In this document: one piece after another, positions 50,704-60,198 of the stretch
How the letters are laid out: each line of letters opens with the position of its first letter
Numbering within the stretch: position 1 is the stretch's first letter
DNA from: an uncultured Lachnospiraceae bacterium
GTDB lineage: Bacteria > Bacillota > Clostridia > Lachnospirales > Lachnospiraceae
Length of the DNA: 64,000 nucleotides
NCBI GenBank assembly: GCA_947384285.1
Contig: CANDGI010000003.1
Location: 62,001-126,000 of the forward strand
Direction of reading: 5' to 3'
The notes under the pieces: generated by a model
The model's database searches: none
Told to the model about the DNA's origin: nothing
Seen by the model: only the letters and a program-made list of their open reading frames with translations
Position numbers and translations under genes: made by a program

Positions 50704-51996
50704 TTATCCTTCAAACCTTACTTTAATAGAATTTGCGTGCGCCGTCAACTGTTCTGAGGAAGCAAATTGTACAATATCTTTATAAATCGGCTCTAAAGCC
50801 TCCCTGGAGTAGGAGATAATGCTGGATTTTTTTATAAAATCGTCTACCCCTAAGGGTGAGAAAAACTTTGCTGTCCCGTTGGTGGGAAGCACATGGTTCG
50901 GCCCTGCAAAATAATCTCCCAAAGGCTCGCTGGAATATTCCCCTAAGAAAACAGCCCCGGCATTTTTAATTTTCATCATGACCTCAAAGGGATCTGCCGT
51001 CAGGATTTCCAGGTGCTCCGAAGCAATTTCATTGGCAGCCTCTATGGCCTTCTCCATATTTTCTGCAACCAGGATATATCCGTAATTTTCCAAAGATTTC
51101 TCAATAATTTCTTTTCTGGAAAGGGATCTGGTGAATTTATCCACCTCCGCAGAGACCTTCTCTGCCAGGGCTTCACTGTCCGTAATTAAAATAGCGCTTG
51201 CCAGCTCGTCATGCTCTGCCTGGGACAGCAAATCCGCCGCCGCATACCTGGGATTGGCTGTTTCATCTGCAAGAACCAGGATTTCACTAGGGCCGGCAAT
51301 GGAGTCAATGCTGACATGCCCAAACACAGCCTTTTTGGCAAGTGCCACATAAATATTTCCAGGGCCTACGATTTTATCCACTTTGGGAATGCTTTCCGTG
51401 CCAAAGGCCAAAGCTGCCACCGCCTGGGCGCCTCCTGCCTTATATATTTCATCCACTCCCGCCAAATCCGCCGCTGCCAGGGTAGCGGGATTTACTTTGC
51501 CTTCCCGGCTGCAAGGCGTTGCCATCACAATCTTTTCCACTCCAGCCACCTTCGCCGGAACCACATTCATAAGGACGGAAGAGGGATAAGCAGCCTTGCC
51601 CCCTGGCACATAGACCCCCACCCGGGCCAGCGCGGTTACCTTCTGTCCCAGCAGAACGCCATCGGGCCTGCTGTCAAACCAGCTATACTGCTTTTGCTTC
51701 TCGTGGTATGCCCGGATATTTTCCAAGGACTTTTTCATAACCTCAACCAGCTTATCATCAGTCTTTTGGTATGCCTCCTGAATTTCCTCCCTGGTAACAA
51801 GAATATTTTCTTTGGAAATTTCTGCCCCGTCAAACTGCTTTGTATAGGAAAATACGGCTTCATCCCCCATTTCCCGTACCTTTTCAATAATCTCATTGAC
51901 GCAGGCCTCATACTCTTTATAGCTGTTGGGGCTTCGCTTCAATAAATCCTTTTGAAGGTCTCTCCTTGTTTCTTCCGTCAGTTTTCGTATCCTCAT
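50704..51996 (-). CDS. hisD: Histidinol dehydrogenase
   Basis: NAD-dependent enzyme for the last two steps of histidine synthesis. The 430 residues contain YVPGGKAAYPSSVLMN, the IVGPGNIYVALAKK block, SIAGPSEILVLAD, SQAEHD with a zinc ligand, and the C-terminal GPNHVLPT with the catalytic His and FFSPLGVDDFIKKSS. These are the family signature elements. It lies 95 bp after hisG and is third in the operon hisZ-hisG-hisD-hisB-hisIE. Confidence 0.97.
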   Translation of the reverse strand: MRIRKLTEETRRDLQKDLLKRSPNSYKEYEACVNEIIEKVREMGDEAVFSYTKQFDGAEISKENILVTREEIQEAYQKTDDKLVEVMKKSLENIRAYHEKQKQYSWFDSRPDGVLLGQKVTALARVGVYVPGGKAAYPSSVLMNVVPAKVAGVEKIVMATPCSREGKVNPATLAAADLAGVDEIYKAGGAQAVAALAFGTESIPKVDKIVGPGNIYVALAKKAVFGHVSIDSIAGPSEILVLADETANPRYAAADLLSQAEHDELASAILITDSEALAEKVSAEVDKFTRSLSRKEIIEKSLENYGYILVAENMEKAIEAANEIASEHLEILTADPFEVMMKIKNAGAVFLGEYSSEPLGDYFAGPNHVLPTNGTAKFFSPLGVDDFIKKSSIISYSREALEPIYKDIVQFASSEQLTAHANSIKVRFEG

Positions 51997-52091
51997 AAGT
52001 CCCTCCTTGCTTTCTTATTCACTGCATTCAGCAAATTATCCAGCGCAGTGCTCTTTATCTGAAATATAATCTTCATTTAATTGAAGGATTT

Positions 52092-52736
52092 TTACAATAT
52101 TCCTTTTAAATCCTGTATTAATTTTGTAATTCTCTCATTTTCCATTTTCATGCTCACCTGATTGACCACCATCCTTGCTGAGAGGGGGCAGACCTCCTCC
52201 AATACGTGGAGCCCATTTTCCTTTAGCGTGGAGCCTGTCTCCACAATATCCACAATCACCTCGGACAGCCCTACAATGGGGGCAAGTTCAATGGATCCAT
52301 TCAATTTAATAATCTCCACGGTCTGATGCTTCTTATTATAGAAATAATTTTTGGCAATCCTGGGATATTTGGTAGCAACACGGATTAACTCATGATGCTT
52401 GAGCAGCTCCTCTGCCTCTTTCGGCCCGCACACGCACATCCGGCATCTGCCGAATCCCAAATCCAGCACCTCATAGATATTCCTGGCCTCTTCTAAAATG
52501 GTATCCTTTCCAACCACCCCGATATCCGCAGCCCCATACTCCACATAAGTGGGCACATCAGGCCCTTTGGCAAGGAAAAACCTTAATTTTAATTCCTCAT
52601 TCACAAAAATCAGTTTCCTGGTGGTCCTATCCTTCATTTCCTGACAGGTAATCCCTATTTTTTCAAAAGCCTCTAACGTCTGTTTCGCCAGCCTTCCTTT
52701 TCCAAGTGCAAATGTTAAATATCTCATATCCTCCAT
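52092..52736 (-). CDS. hisG: ATP phosphoribosyltransferase, short (HisZ-dependent) form
   Basis: First and committed step of histidine synthesis. The 214-residue length marks the short HisG, which lacks the C-terminal regulatory domain and needs HisZ. Motifs: [43 protein letters not shown], split, and the PRPP-binding block [16 protein letters not shown]. An internal ATG (52727) gives the usual [11 protein letters not shown] start but lies too near its Shine-Dalgarno, so the longer form is given. It is 18 bp downstream of hisZ, as expected for partner subunits. Confidence 0.96.
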   Translation of the reverse strand: MEDMRYLTFALGKGRLAKQTLEAFEKIGITCQEMKDRTTRKLIFVNEELKLRFFLAKGPDVPTYVEYGAADIGVVGKDTILEEARNIYEVLDLGFGRCRMCVCGPKEAEELLKHHELIRVATKYPRIAKNYFYNKKHQTVEIIKLNGSIELAPIVGLSEVIVDIVETGSTLKENGLHVLEEVCPLSARMVVNQVSMKMENERITKLIQDLKGIL

Positions 52737-52754
52737 GGTATGTACCCGCCTTTT

Positions 52755-53942
52755 CTATTTTAAAAACCGCACGTCTGTCATATGCATGCGCAGGGCATAT
52801 GACTGGTATTCTTCCTGTGATCTGCCCTCTTCCCAAGCAGCCAGCGATACAAAATTCCCTTGGCCTCTTTGAAGCTCTGCTTCCCGTATGGCGTCCTCCT
52901 GCTTTTCCCTCTGGTATACGATTAAAATCCCATTGTCATTTACGGGAATTTTAATTTTCTGCCGGGACAATGCGGCCATAAGCTGGTCAATCACTACTGC
53001 AAATCCAATGGAAGGCGCATCCTTTCCAAAATAATTCAGCAGCTGGTCATAACGGCCGCCCTTGACAATCGGTTCCCCGCTCCCAAAGGTATAACCTGCA
53101 AATATGATACCCGTATAATAGTGATAACTGCTTAGCATGCCAAGCTCAATGGAAATATATTTTTCCACTCCGTAACATTTCAGCACGCCGGCTAATTCTT
53201 CCAGCCGTTCCAATGCATGTAAAATCACAGGGAAGCCAGAGGACAACTCCTTGGCTCTTAGAATCATCTCCTGGGACATGCAGATATTCCCTAACATGGC
53301 GAATAATTCTTTTAATTCTTTTGATAAATGCAAAGAATCCAGCAGTTCTTCCACGCCAAAAAAATTCTTATTGAAAATCAGCTCCATCAATTCCTGTTCT
53401 GTTTCTTCCTGCAAATCGGCAGCGCTTACAAGTCCTCGGAAGAAATCTACATGCCCAACGCCAATCTGGAATTCCTTCAATCCCGCCACCTTCAAGGCAT
53501 TTACCACGAGGGCAAGGATTTCCGCATCTGCCGCCACGGAATTATCCCCAATCAATTCCGCCCCAAGCTGCGTGCTTTCCTTTAACCTTCCCTGGTAACT
53601 GCTGTTATTGATAAAGGTATTGCCCATGTAGCAAAGACGCACCGGAAAGGTTTCGTCCCCGTAATATTTTGCCGCGCATCTGGCAATGGAGGGGGTAATA
53701 TCCGGCCGCAATACCAATGTATTTCCTTCCCGGTCAAAAAATTTGTATAGGTCTTTGGAAGGGGTTGTTCCAATCTCCCTGCTGAAAATATCAAAGAATT
53801 CAAAAGTCGGGGTCTCAATTCCATGATATCCGTATGTTTTCAATAAATGATGCAGGTTTTCCTGCAAAATTGATTTCCGTGCACATTCTCTATTGTAAAT
53901 ATCCCGGACACCTTCCGGCGTATGTATTAATTTCTGCTTCAT
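52755..53942 (-). CDS. hisZ: ATP phosphoribosyltransferase regulatory subunit HisZ
   Basis: A 395-residue paralogue of histidyl-tRNA synthetase without aminoacylation function; it forms an octamer with short HisG and confers histidine feedback inhibition. It begins KQKLIHTPEGVRDIYNREC and contains ETPTFEFFDIFSR, LVLRPDITPSIARCAAKYY and GGRYDQLLNYFG, class II synthetase-type blocks. The first gene of the his operon. The start at 53942 has AAAGGA; the longer frame to 54071 covers the repeat-bearing leader and is not credible. The C-terminus lacks a tRNA anticodon-binding domain. Confidence 0.95.
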   Translation of the reverse strand: MKQKLIHTPEGVRDIYNRECARKSILQENLHHLLKTYGYHGIETPTFEFFDIFSREIGTTPSKDLYKFFDREGNTLVLRPDITPSIARCAAKYYGDETFPVRLCYMGNTFINNSSYQGRLKESTQLGAELIGDNSVAADAEILALVVNALKVAGLKEFQIGVGHVDFFRGLVSAADLQEETEQELMELIFNKNFFGVEELLDSLHLSKELKELFAMLGNICMSQEMILRAKELSSGFPVILHALERLEELAGVLKCYGVEKYISIELGMLSSYHYYTGIIFAGYTFGSGEPIVKGGRYDQLLNYFGKDAPSIGFAVVIDQLMAALSRQKIKIPVNDNGILIVYQREKQEDAIREAELQRGQGNFVSLAAWEEGRSQEEYQSYALRMHMTDVRFLK

Positions 53943-53958
53943 AGCTGTTCCTTTCTGC

Positions 53959-54047
53959 CTGCATTTTTCCGCTGCCTGCCATCCAGAGGGCAGGAAATAT
54001 TTCCAGATTATACGCTGATTTCTGCATTTTTCCGCTGTCTGCCATCC
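53959..54047. repeat. 26-bp direct repeat in the his operon leader
   Basis: CTGCATTTTTCCGCTG-CTGCCATCC occurs at 53959-53984 and again at 54022-54047 with one mismatch, 63 bp apart. Each copy is followed by a short hairpin (e.g. CTGCC/GGCAG). Both lie in the leader of about 160 nt between the promoter and hisZ, and could affect its structure. Confidence 0.8.
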
Positions 54048-54110
54048 GGCGGACTGGCATGATTTGGGCATATCTGGTACTTTAGTATGCTACTATATTA
54101 AAACATTCCC

Positions 54111-54139
54111 ATTATATAAGAAACGCTTTTTTTTGTCAA
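54111..54139 (-). promoter_or_regulatory. Consensus sigma-A promoter of the his operon
   Basis: On the minus strand -35 TTGACA (54139-54134) and -10 TATAAT (54116-54111) are both perfect and 17 bp apart. The -35 box overlaps the stop codon of the recU gene. The start near 54104 gives a leader of about 160 nt before hisZ with a direct repeat. No T-box was recognised in this leader. Confidence 0.92.
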
Positions 54140-54669
54140 CCGCGTTTTTCCAAATCCTGCTGTAAGGCATCCAGATAAGGAACCAGTATGCCGCCTTTGG
54201 AAGTAATAAAATATTCCCGCTCCAATTCCTCGTACCGGAAGCTTTTCCTTCCCCCATCCTCTGCCCGGTTCCAGAATTCCATCAGCTTCCCGTGGCGCAG
54301 ATAATAAAATTCATTCCTGTGGGAATAAAAAACCACCAAAAAGGAAATGCCCCTCTGCTGCTCAAACTGCTCCATGAAACGAATCTGATGGGGATGGATA
54401 TTCTGCAGGGGAAAGGTGTCTGTGCGGCATTCCTTTGCGTCAAAGCACACCGGGATTCCCTGCACTGCACCGATATAATCCACGGTGCTTTTCTGGTCAA
54501 AATAGGCCAGGGTAATGTGGCGGCTGTCCTTATCGATCCGGACCGGCGTAATGGGCGTTGGAACCTTCTGGATTAATGCAAGCCCATGCTCTGCATATTT
54601 TTCATTGGTAAGATTGATAAATTCTTCCAGCGTGGAACCTCTTAAGCCCCTGGAATTCCATGTTGCCAT
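54136..54669 (-). CDS. recU: Holliday junction resolvase RecU
   Basis: A 177-residue member of the RecU family, which cleaves four-way junctions in recombination and chromosome segregation in Firmicutes. It starts ATWNSRGLRGSTLEEFINLTN, followed by EKYAEHGLALIQKVPTPITP and the nuclease core STVDYIGAVQGIPVCFDAKEC, in which Asp, Glu and Lys are the catalytic residues; HPHQIRFMEQFEQQRGISF follows. Start at 54669 with AGGAAAA; the longer frame to 54741 has no site. In Bacillus recU sits next to a PBP gene; here it is downstream of an RluA-type gene, 85 bp apart. Confidence 0.93.
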   Translation of the reverse strand: MATWNSRGLRGSTLEEFINLTNEKYAEHGLALIQKVPTPITPVRIDKDSRHITLAYFDQKSTVDYIGAVQGIPVCFDAKECRTDTFPLQNIHPHQIRFMEQFEQQRGISFLVVFYSHRNEFYYLRHGKLMEFWNRAEDGGRKSFRYEELEREYFITSKGGILVPYLDALQQDLEKRG

Positions 54670-54754
54670 ATTTTTTCCTTTCTTTTTTCCCTTGGAAATG
54701 AAAACTTCCACAATCAGCGGATGATCCCTGCAGCCCTCCAAGAGGCGGACAAGG

Positions 54755-55807
54755 CTACGGGGATTGTGTAAGCTGCCCTTGGCATTTTCCCAGATGCCGG
54801 ACCACCCTTTGGAATGTGCCGTTCAACGGCGCATGCAGCACCCTGCCGTCTGGGAATTCTATCCTGGAAGCATGCAGCAGCTGGGCGTGTACGCCAAGCT
54901 CCCTGGAAAACCATGCGTTTACCTGCTTGTTTCCATATTTCGCATCTCCAACAACGGGATAGCCTATCGCTGCTAAATGAGCACGTATCTGGTGGGAACG
55001 CCCGGTAACCAGGCGAACCTTAAGCAAGGTAAAGCCCCCTTGCTGCCCTGCCTTAAAATGCTCAATGGGAACGTATTCTGTTTCAATATACTTACCGGCT
55101 TCCATAGCAGGGATGTCCATGCGGCTCACCAAACGGCAGCCTGTGCATGATGGATGTTTATCCGGCATTTCCTGGTCTGCCACAGTTACCCGGTTATGTT
55201 CCTCGTCCTTCCTAAGCCAGGCTTTCATCCGTTTGGGTTCTGATACCTTGCCTTTTACCAGGCAGCAATAATATTTCTTCACAGAACGGTTTTTTAACTG
55301 CTCCGCCATTTCCTGCAGGCCTTTCAGGCTTTTCCCTGCAATCAAAAGCCCTGATGTATTCCGGTCCAGCCGGTTGCACACCGAAGGCCGGAAGGTGCGA
55401 AGCTGGGATTCTGTAATTTTATTCTGCTTCAACAGGTAGCCAATCATATATTCGTTGGCGGAAATATCTCCTGAATCCGCCTTTTGAGAAAGCATGCCCG
55501 CCGGTTTATTTATAACAAGAATGTCTTCGTCCTCATAAATAATATCCAGGCGGGCATAGGGATATTTCTGGGAAGCCTGCACCGGGGCGCCCGCAAATTT
55601 TGCAAAGGTCTCCTCTGAAAAAAACAGCTTCACTTCATCCCCCTGCTTCAATTTTTCAGATCCATCCGCCTTTTTTCCATTCAATGTAATATTTTTCTTC
55701 CGAAGCATTTTGTAGATAAAGCTTCCTGGCGCCTTTTCCAGCAGCTTTTTCAAATATTTGTCAAAACGCTGTCCCATTTCATTGTTTCCGATTTGAAAGC
55801 TTTGCAT
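54755..55807 (-). CDS. RluA-family pseudouridine synthase
   Basis: A 350-residue RNA pseudouridine synthase. It has an N-terminal S4 RNA-binding domain (RFDKYLKKLLEKAPGSFIYKMLRKKNITLNGKK, split), then the RluA catalytic block VCNRLDRNTSGLLIAGKS with the catalytic Asp, LLKVRLVTGRSHQIRAHLAAIGYPVVGDAKYG, split, and HAQLLHASRIEFP. It resembles RluC/RluD, but the exact uridine target cannot be told. Its start lies within the end of the YgiQ-type gene (29-bp overlap), pointing to translational coupling. Confidence 0.94.
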   Translation of the reverse strand: MQSFQIGNNEMGQRFDKYLKKLLEKAPGSFIYKMLRKKNITLNGKKADGSEKLKQGDEVKLFFSEETFAKFAGAPVQASQKYPYARLDIIYEDEDILVINKPAGMLSQKADSGDISANEYMIGYLLKQNKITESQLRTFRPSVCNRLDRNTSGLLIAGKSLKGLQEMAEQLKNRSVKKYYCCLVKGKVSEPKRMKAWLRKDEEHNRVTVADQEMPDKHPSCTGCRLVSRMDIPAMEAGKYIETEYVPIEHFKAGQQGGFTLLKVRLVTGRSHQIRAHLAAIGYPVVGDAKYGNKQVNAWFSRELGVHAQLLHASRIEFPDGRVLHAPLNGTFQRVVRHLGKCQGQLTQSP

Positions 55808-57641
55808 GATTTCCTCCTGTTCCTTTTTTCCGGGGTTTTATCAAGCATTTTTTGTCAAAACCAATCAGGTCCCGCCGCCCGGCTTTGATCAGCGCTTCTT
55901 TTACCAGCTCATAATTTTTCGGATCCCGGTACTGTATCAATGCCCGCTGCATCGCCTTTTCATGGGGATTGCGGGCCACATACACAGGCTGCATCGTCCG
56001 GGGATCCACTCCAGTATAATACATGCAGGTAGAAATCGTGGAGGGGGTGGGATAAAAATCCTGCACCTGTTCCGGCATACACCCCAAATCCCGCAAAAAC
56101 TCTGCCAGCTTTACCGCCTCCTGCAAGGCAGAGCCTGGATGGGAGGACATAAGGTAAGGAACCAGATACTGTTTCCTGCCCAATTTCTTGTTCATGGCTT
56201 CATATTCCCGGACAAACCGATGGTAAACGGCCGCCTTTGGTTTTCCCATACAGGCTAACACCTGGTCTGAAATGTGCTCCGGCGCTACCTTCAGCTGTCC
56301 GCTCACATGGTACTGGCATAATTCCTTTAGGAATGTGCGGCTGGAATCTGCCAGCAGATAATCAAACCGGATGCCAGAGCGGATAAAGACTTTCTTTACT
56401 CCTGGAAGCTTGCGGAGTTTTTGAAGCAGCGACAGGTAATCCTTGTGATCCGCTTTTAGATGCCTGCATGGTTCCGGGAACAAGCATTGTCTGTGGATAC
56501 AGACACCTTTGGCAAGCTGTTTTTCACAGGCTGGAAAACGAAAATTTGCCGTAGGACCTCCTACATCATGGATATAGCCTTTGAATTCCTTGTCATTGAT
56601 CAGGATTTTGGCTTCCTCCACCATAGACCCATGGCTCCTGGACTGGACAATCCTTCCCTGATGAAAGGTTAAGGCACAAAAATTGCAGCCTCCAAAACAG
56701 CCCCGGCTGCTGGTGAGGCTGAATTTTACCTCCGAAATGGCTGGCACGCCGCCGGATGCTTCATAGGAAGGATGGTATGAGCGCATGTAGGGCAGGGCAT
56801 AAATATCATCCATTTCCTGCTGGCTTAAAGGCTTTGCCGGGGGATTCTGTACCACAAAAACCTGGTTTGGGTATTCCTCCGCCAGGCGTTTTCCCGAAAA
56901 AGGGTCTGTGTTGCAATATTGCAGGTAAAAGCTTCTGGCGTAGCTTGCCTTATCTTTTTTTACCGTTTCAAAGTCCGGCAGGAACACCGCATCATAGATA
57001 TCCTCTTTCTTCCGGGTCCGGTATACGGTTCCGTCCACAAAGGTAATATCCTCCGCTGCAAGGCCGCTGTCCAAGGCTTCTGCAAGGGCAAGGATGCTAT
57101 GTTCCCCCATGCCGTACATTAATATATCTGCGCCGCTGTCCAGCAAAATGGAGCGTTTTATTTTATTGCTCCAGTAATCATAATGGGCAAGCCGCCGCAG
57201 GCTGGCCTCCACCCCTCCAAGCAAGATGGGTGTTTTCTTATATGTCTGGCGAATCAGGTTTCCGTAAACGATGGCTGCATAATCCGGCCGTTTTCCCATA
57301 ACGCCCCCTGGCGTAAAGGCATCCTTTTCCCGCTTCCGCTTGGAAACGCTGTAATGATTTACCATGGAATCCATATTTCCGCCGCTTATTAGGAATGCAA
57401 GCCTTGGTTCCCCGTAAATGGCAATGCTGCTCTTCTCTTTCCAATCCGGCTGGGAAATGATGCCTACCGTATATCCGTGGGCTTCCAGCAAACGGCTGAT
57501 AATGGCATGTCCAAAGGAGGGATGATCCACATAGGCATCCCCGATCACATACACAAAATCAAACTGTACAATTCCCCGTCTTTCCATATCTGCCCTGCAA
57601 ATAGGCAAAAAATCATGTTCCATATGCTGCACTCCTGTCAT
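55779..57641 (-). CDS. YgiQ-family radical SAM protein
   Basis: A 620-residue protein of the YgiQ family. An N-terminal domain (YVIGDAYVDHPSFGHAIISRLLEAHGYTVGII, split) precedes the radical SAM core with SRGCFGGCNFCALTFHQGR (Cys-x3-Cys-x2-Cys binding the [4Fe-4S] cluster) and the block KVAPEHISDQVLACMGKP, and a DUF3362-like C-terminus (YVARNPHEKAMQRALIQY). The reaction of YgiQ is unknown. The ATG at 57641 overlaps the HAD gene stop as ATGA; a second ATG (57623) gives the more usual EHDFLPIC start. It overlaps the RluA-type gene downstream. Confidence 0.94.
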   Translation of the reverse strand: MTGVQHMEHDFLPICRADMERRGIVQFDFVYVIGDAYVDHPSFGHAIISRLLEAHGYTVGIISQPDWKEKSSIAIYGEPRLAFLISGGNMDSMVNHYSVSKRKREKDAFTPGGVMGKRPDYAAIVYGNLIRQTYKKTPILLGGVEASLRRLAHYDYWSNKIKRSILLDSGADILMYGMGEHSILALAEALDSGLAAEDITFVDGTVYRTRKKEDIYDAVFLPDFETVKKDKASYARSFYLQYCNTDPFSGKRLAEEYPNQVFVVQNPPAKPLSQQEMDDIYALPYMRSYHPSYEASGGVPAISEVKFSLTSSRGCFGGCNFCALTFHQGRIVQSRSHGSMVEEAKILINDKEFKGYIHDVGGPTANFRFPACEKQLAKGVCIHRQCLFPEPCRHLKADHKDYLSLLQKLRKLPGVKKVFIRSGIRFDYLLADSSRTFLKELCQYHVSGQLKVAPEHISDQVLACMGKPKAAVYHRFVREYEAMNKKLGRKQYLVPYLMSSHPGSALQEAVKLAEFLRDLGCMPEQVQDFYPTPSTISTCMYYTGVDPRTMQPVYVARNPHEKAMQRALIQYRDPKNYELVKEALIKAGRRDLIGFDKKCLIKPRKKGTGGNHAKLSNRKQ

Positions 57642-58330
57642 GCCGATCCTGCCATTTGACAGGCCCTGCCATCCTCATTCTTGAAATCGAAAACTTCATA
57701 ATAATCTGTAATATAGTAATCTGCCAGCTCCTGCTTCTCTTGCCGCTGGGCAGATGAAAATTCATCTTCCACTGCACATACCTTCATGCCCGCATTTTTC
57801 CCTGCCAGGATTCCCATTGGGACATCTTCAAACACCAGGCAGTGGCAAGGCTGTGCCTTCAGGCGGCTGGCTGCCTGAAGATAAACATCCGGCGCGGGTT
57901 TTCCCCTCTTTACCTCACAGGCTGTCACAATTTCCTGAATGTAATCTTCAAAGTGAAGGGACTTTGCCACTGCATCCACCAGCTCCCTGGAATTGCTGGT
58001 GGCAATGCCTATGGAGATATTCTGGTGTTTACAATATTTTAAAAATTCTTCTGCGCCTGGTTTGAAATTTACCTCATATGTATATTTTTCAACTGCCATC
58101 CGGTTCCAGATTTCTTTTAATTCCTCTACGCTCTCGGAAAGATGGAATAATTTTTTCGTATACACCGCAGTTTCTGTAAAGCTCATCCCCTCAATATCCC
58201 TCTGGTAGGTTTCTGGCAATGCCAATCCTCTCTGCTCCAGGAATTCCACATCGATATCGTGCCACAGCCACATGGAATCCACCAGCGTTCCGTCTAAGTC
58301 AAAAATTACGGATTGTATCTCTTTTAACAT
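57638..58330 (-). CDS. HAD-superfamily phosphatase/phosphomutase-like protein
   Basis: A 230-residue HAD hydrolase of the beta-phosphoglucomutase/phosphatase group. Motif I is VIFDLDGTLVDS with both catalytic Asp residues, motif II IATSNSR, the Lys is in CEVKRGKPAPDVYLQAA, and motif III is CLVFEDVPMGILAGKNAG. The cap is helical (about residues 20-95). The substrate is likely a small sugar phosphate but not defined. It overlaps the YgiQ-type gene by 4 bp (ATGA) and may be co-translated with it. Confidence 0.93.
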   Translation of the reverse strand: MLKEIQSVIFDLDGTLVDSMWLWHDIDVEFLEQRGLALPETYQRDIEGMSFTETAVYTKKLFHLSESVEELKEIWNRMAVEKYTYEVNFKPGAEEFLKYCKHQNISIGIATSNSRELVDAVAKSLHFEDYIQEIVTACEVKRGKPAPDVYLQAASRLKAQPCHCLVFEDVPMGILAGKNAGMKVCAVEDEFSSAQRQEKQELADYYITDYYEVFDFKNEDGRACQMAGSA

Positions 58331-58358
58331 TTTTTATCCCTTCTAAACATAATATATA

Positions 58359-58393
58359 GAAGAGCTGCCGGCACCTTCTGCCGGCCTCTTCTT
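58359..58393 (-). terminator. Hairpin between degV and the HAD gene
   Basis: GAAGAG-CT-GCCGGCA and TGCCGGC-CT-CTTCTT pair around a CCTTC loop. It lies 39 bp past the DegV stop codon. The minus-strand sequence after the stem is CTATATATT, a weak U tract, so the termination role is likely but not certain. Confidence 0.6.
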
Positions 58394-58431
58394 AATTTAT
58401 TCTTGCATGTAATATTCTAATCCATCTCCCG

Positions 58432-59310
58432 CTATTTTCTCCTAGGCCTGCAGGAACAGCCAATCCCAAGGCCGCCCTGGCCGATATGGCAGGATACGCC
58501 CATGGACAAATCATCGCACAAAAGCTCCATGCCTGGAAAAGCCTCCTGTATCTCTTTCTTCCATTCCTCTGTAACCTCCCTGGAAGAGCTGGAAGCGGCC
58601 AGAAGATAGACTTCCCCCTTTTCCTGCCATTCCTGGAAGGTAGTTTCCAGGTCATGCTTCATCGCCTCAAGCATAGCCTTTCTTGCCTTGGAGGAGCCAT
58701 GGCATTTCTTATAGGTATCCAGCGTACCCACATCAAATTTCAGCACAGGCTTAATATTTAAAACCGTTCCCAATGCAGCTGCTGCCGGGGAAATCCGTCC
58801 GCCCCGTTTCAAATGCTCCAGGGTTTCCACCCCCACATAGATAACCATTTTATCCCGGGACTCTTCCAGGATTTCTTTGATTTCCTGTGCAGCATAGCCC
58901 TCCTCAGCCAATTCCAGCGCATCTAAGACAGAGCGGTGAAGGGCTGTGGACACCCTGCCGTTATCTACCACAAATACCCTTCCCTGGAAAGGCTCCTCCT
59001 GCGCCATCGCCAGCGCAGCAGCACAGGAGCCGCTTAATCCGCTGCTAATGGGAATGTAGACAATCTGTTCATACTTTTCCAGCCCTTCCTCCCACAATTT
59101 CATCACATCCGCCGGGGAGGGCTGGGAAGTGGCAACCTTGCTGCCAGAATCTAATCTTTGGAAAAATTCTTCCCGGGACAAATTTACATCTTCATAGTAA
59201 CACTCTTCATCAAAATAAAAGGGCATCGGCAGTACCATAATGCCAAGCTCCTTTGCCATTTCCTGTGTAATTCCGCTGTGGCTGTCCGTGATTACTCCAA
59301 TTTTCTTCAT
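58432..59310 (-). CDS. DegV family fatty-acid-binding protein
   Basis: A 292-residue DegV protein. These bind a fatty acid and, as FakB subunits, present it to the kinase FakA. It starts KKIGVITDSHSGITQEMAKEL, has TSQPSPADVMKLWEEGLE, IPISSGLSGSCAAALAMA, LEHLKRGGRISPAAAALGTVLNIKPVLKF, split, and a C-terminal SMGVSCHIGQGGLGIG. The start at 59310 has AAGGAGG seven bases upstream. fakA is not in the window. It lies downstream of a 71-bp-period direct repeat. Confidence 0.93.
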   Translation of the reverse strand: MKKIGVITDSHSGITQEMAKELGIMVLPMPFYFDEECYYEDVNLSREEFFQRLDSGSKVATSQPSPADVMKLWEEGLEKYEQIVYIPISSGLSGSCAAALAMAQEEPFQGRVFVVDNGRVSTALHRSVLDALELAEEGYAAQEIKEILEESRDKMVIYVGVETLEHLKRGGRISPAAAALGTVLNIKPVLKFDVGTLDTYKKCHGSSKARKAMLEAMKHDLETTFQEWQEKGEVYLLAASSSSREVTEEWKKEIQEAFPGMELLCDDLSMGVSCHIGQGGLGIGCSCRPRRK

Positions 59311-59354
59311 CGCTTCCTCCTTAATTTTCAAGCATCCTGCACTTGCTGCTTTTA

Positions 59355-59459
59355 TCCTTAGTGCATAGTTTTTTATCTCTTATCCTTTATAACACCATTG
59401 TTCGCAAAATGAGCGATAATTTTTCTCCTTAGTGCATAGTTTTTTATCTCTTATCCTTT
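59355..59459. repeat. 34-bp perfect direct repeat upstream of degV
   Basis: The same 34-nt sequence (TCCTTAGTGCATAG ... CTTATCCTTT) occurs at 59355-59388 and 59426-59459, offset by 71 bp. It fills the gap between rsuA and degV, in the degV leader. On the minus strand each copy contains AAAAAACTATGCACTAAGGA. The offset equals that of the pepD tail repeat (61160/61231). Confidence 0.88.
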
Positions 59460-59471
59460 TATTCCGCTTCT

Positions 59472-60185
59472 TTACTGTCCAGTAATTTTCTGCAATTCCT
59501 CCTCCGTCAAAGCCCTGTATTCTCCAGGCTTTAACGACTCATCCAGCATGAGGCCGCCCATGGAAATCCGTTTTAGGTATAAAACCTCTGTTCCAACTGC
59601 CTGGAACATCCGCTTCACTTGATGGAACTTTCCCTCTGTAATGGTAAGTTCCGCCTGGGAGCCTTCCGTTTCTGCTGACAAAATCTCCAGCTTGGCTGGA
59701 AGGGTAAGCTCCTTCTCTCCTATATCGACGCCTTTGGCAAATTTTTGTACCTCCGCCTCTGTGAGCCTGCCGGAAACCTTGGCAAAATAAGTTTTTGGCA
59801 CATGTTTTCCAGGGGCAAGCAGATTATGAGCCAGCGCTCCATCATCCGTAACCAAAAGAAATCCTTCTGTGTCAAGGTCAAGCCTTCCCACCGGAAACAA
59901 GCCCTTTTGCCTGTTTTCTGGAAAATAATCAAGAACCGTCTTATGCTGTGCATCCCTTACAGCGCTTACACAGCCTTTGGGCTTATGAAAAAGAAAATAC
60001 TCATGCTTTTGATAAACAATATCTTTTCCCTGGAAAGATATGATGTCCTCTTCCCCTACCTTCTGCTTCGGCCCCTCTGGTAAAACGCCGTTGACCAACA
60101 CCTGTTTTTTGCGTATGTACTGTTTTACCTGGCTTCGGGTTCCGATTCCCATATCTGCAAGAAATTTATCCAGCCTTATCTGCAT
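59472..60185 (-). CDS. RsuA-family pseudouridine synthase
   Basis: A 237-residue 16S/23S rRNA pseudouridine synthase. The S4 domain (IRLDKFLADMGIGTRSQVKQYIRKKQVLVNG, split) is followed by HKPKGCVSAVRD, the catalytic block FPVGRLDLDTEGFLLVTDDG and ITEGKFHQVKRMFQAVG, all RsuA/RluB/E/F-type features. Small size and the single S4 domain favour RsuA (16S U516) but the target is not provable. It is 13 bp downstream of the M23 peptidase gene. Confidence 0.93.
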   Translation of the reverse strand: MQIRLDKFLADMGIGTRSQVKQYIRKKQVLVNGVLPEGPKQKVGEEDIISFQGKDIVYQKHEYFLFHKPKGCVSAVRDAQHKTVLDYFPENRQKGLFPVGRLDLDTEGFLLVTDDGALAHNLLAPGKHVPKTYFAKVSGRLTEAEVQKFAKGVDIGEKELTLPAKLEILSAETEGSQAELTITEGKFHQVKRMFQAVGTEVLYLKRISMGGLMLDESLKPGEYRALTEEELQKITGQ

Positions 60186-60198
60186 GTCGCTTCCTCCA

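Noticed and set aside
53943-54104. Possible T-box or attenuator in the his operon leader
   Set aside because: No AGGGTGGAACCGCG-type T-box, no His codon run and no terminator with a U tract are present; only a direct repeat with small hairpins.
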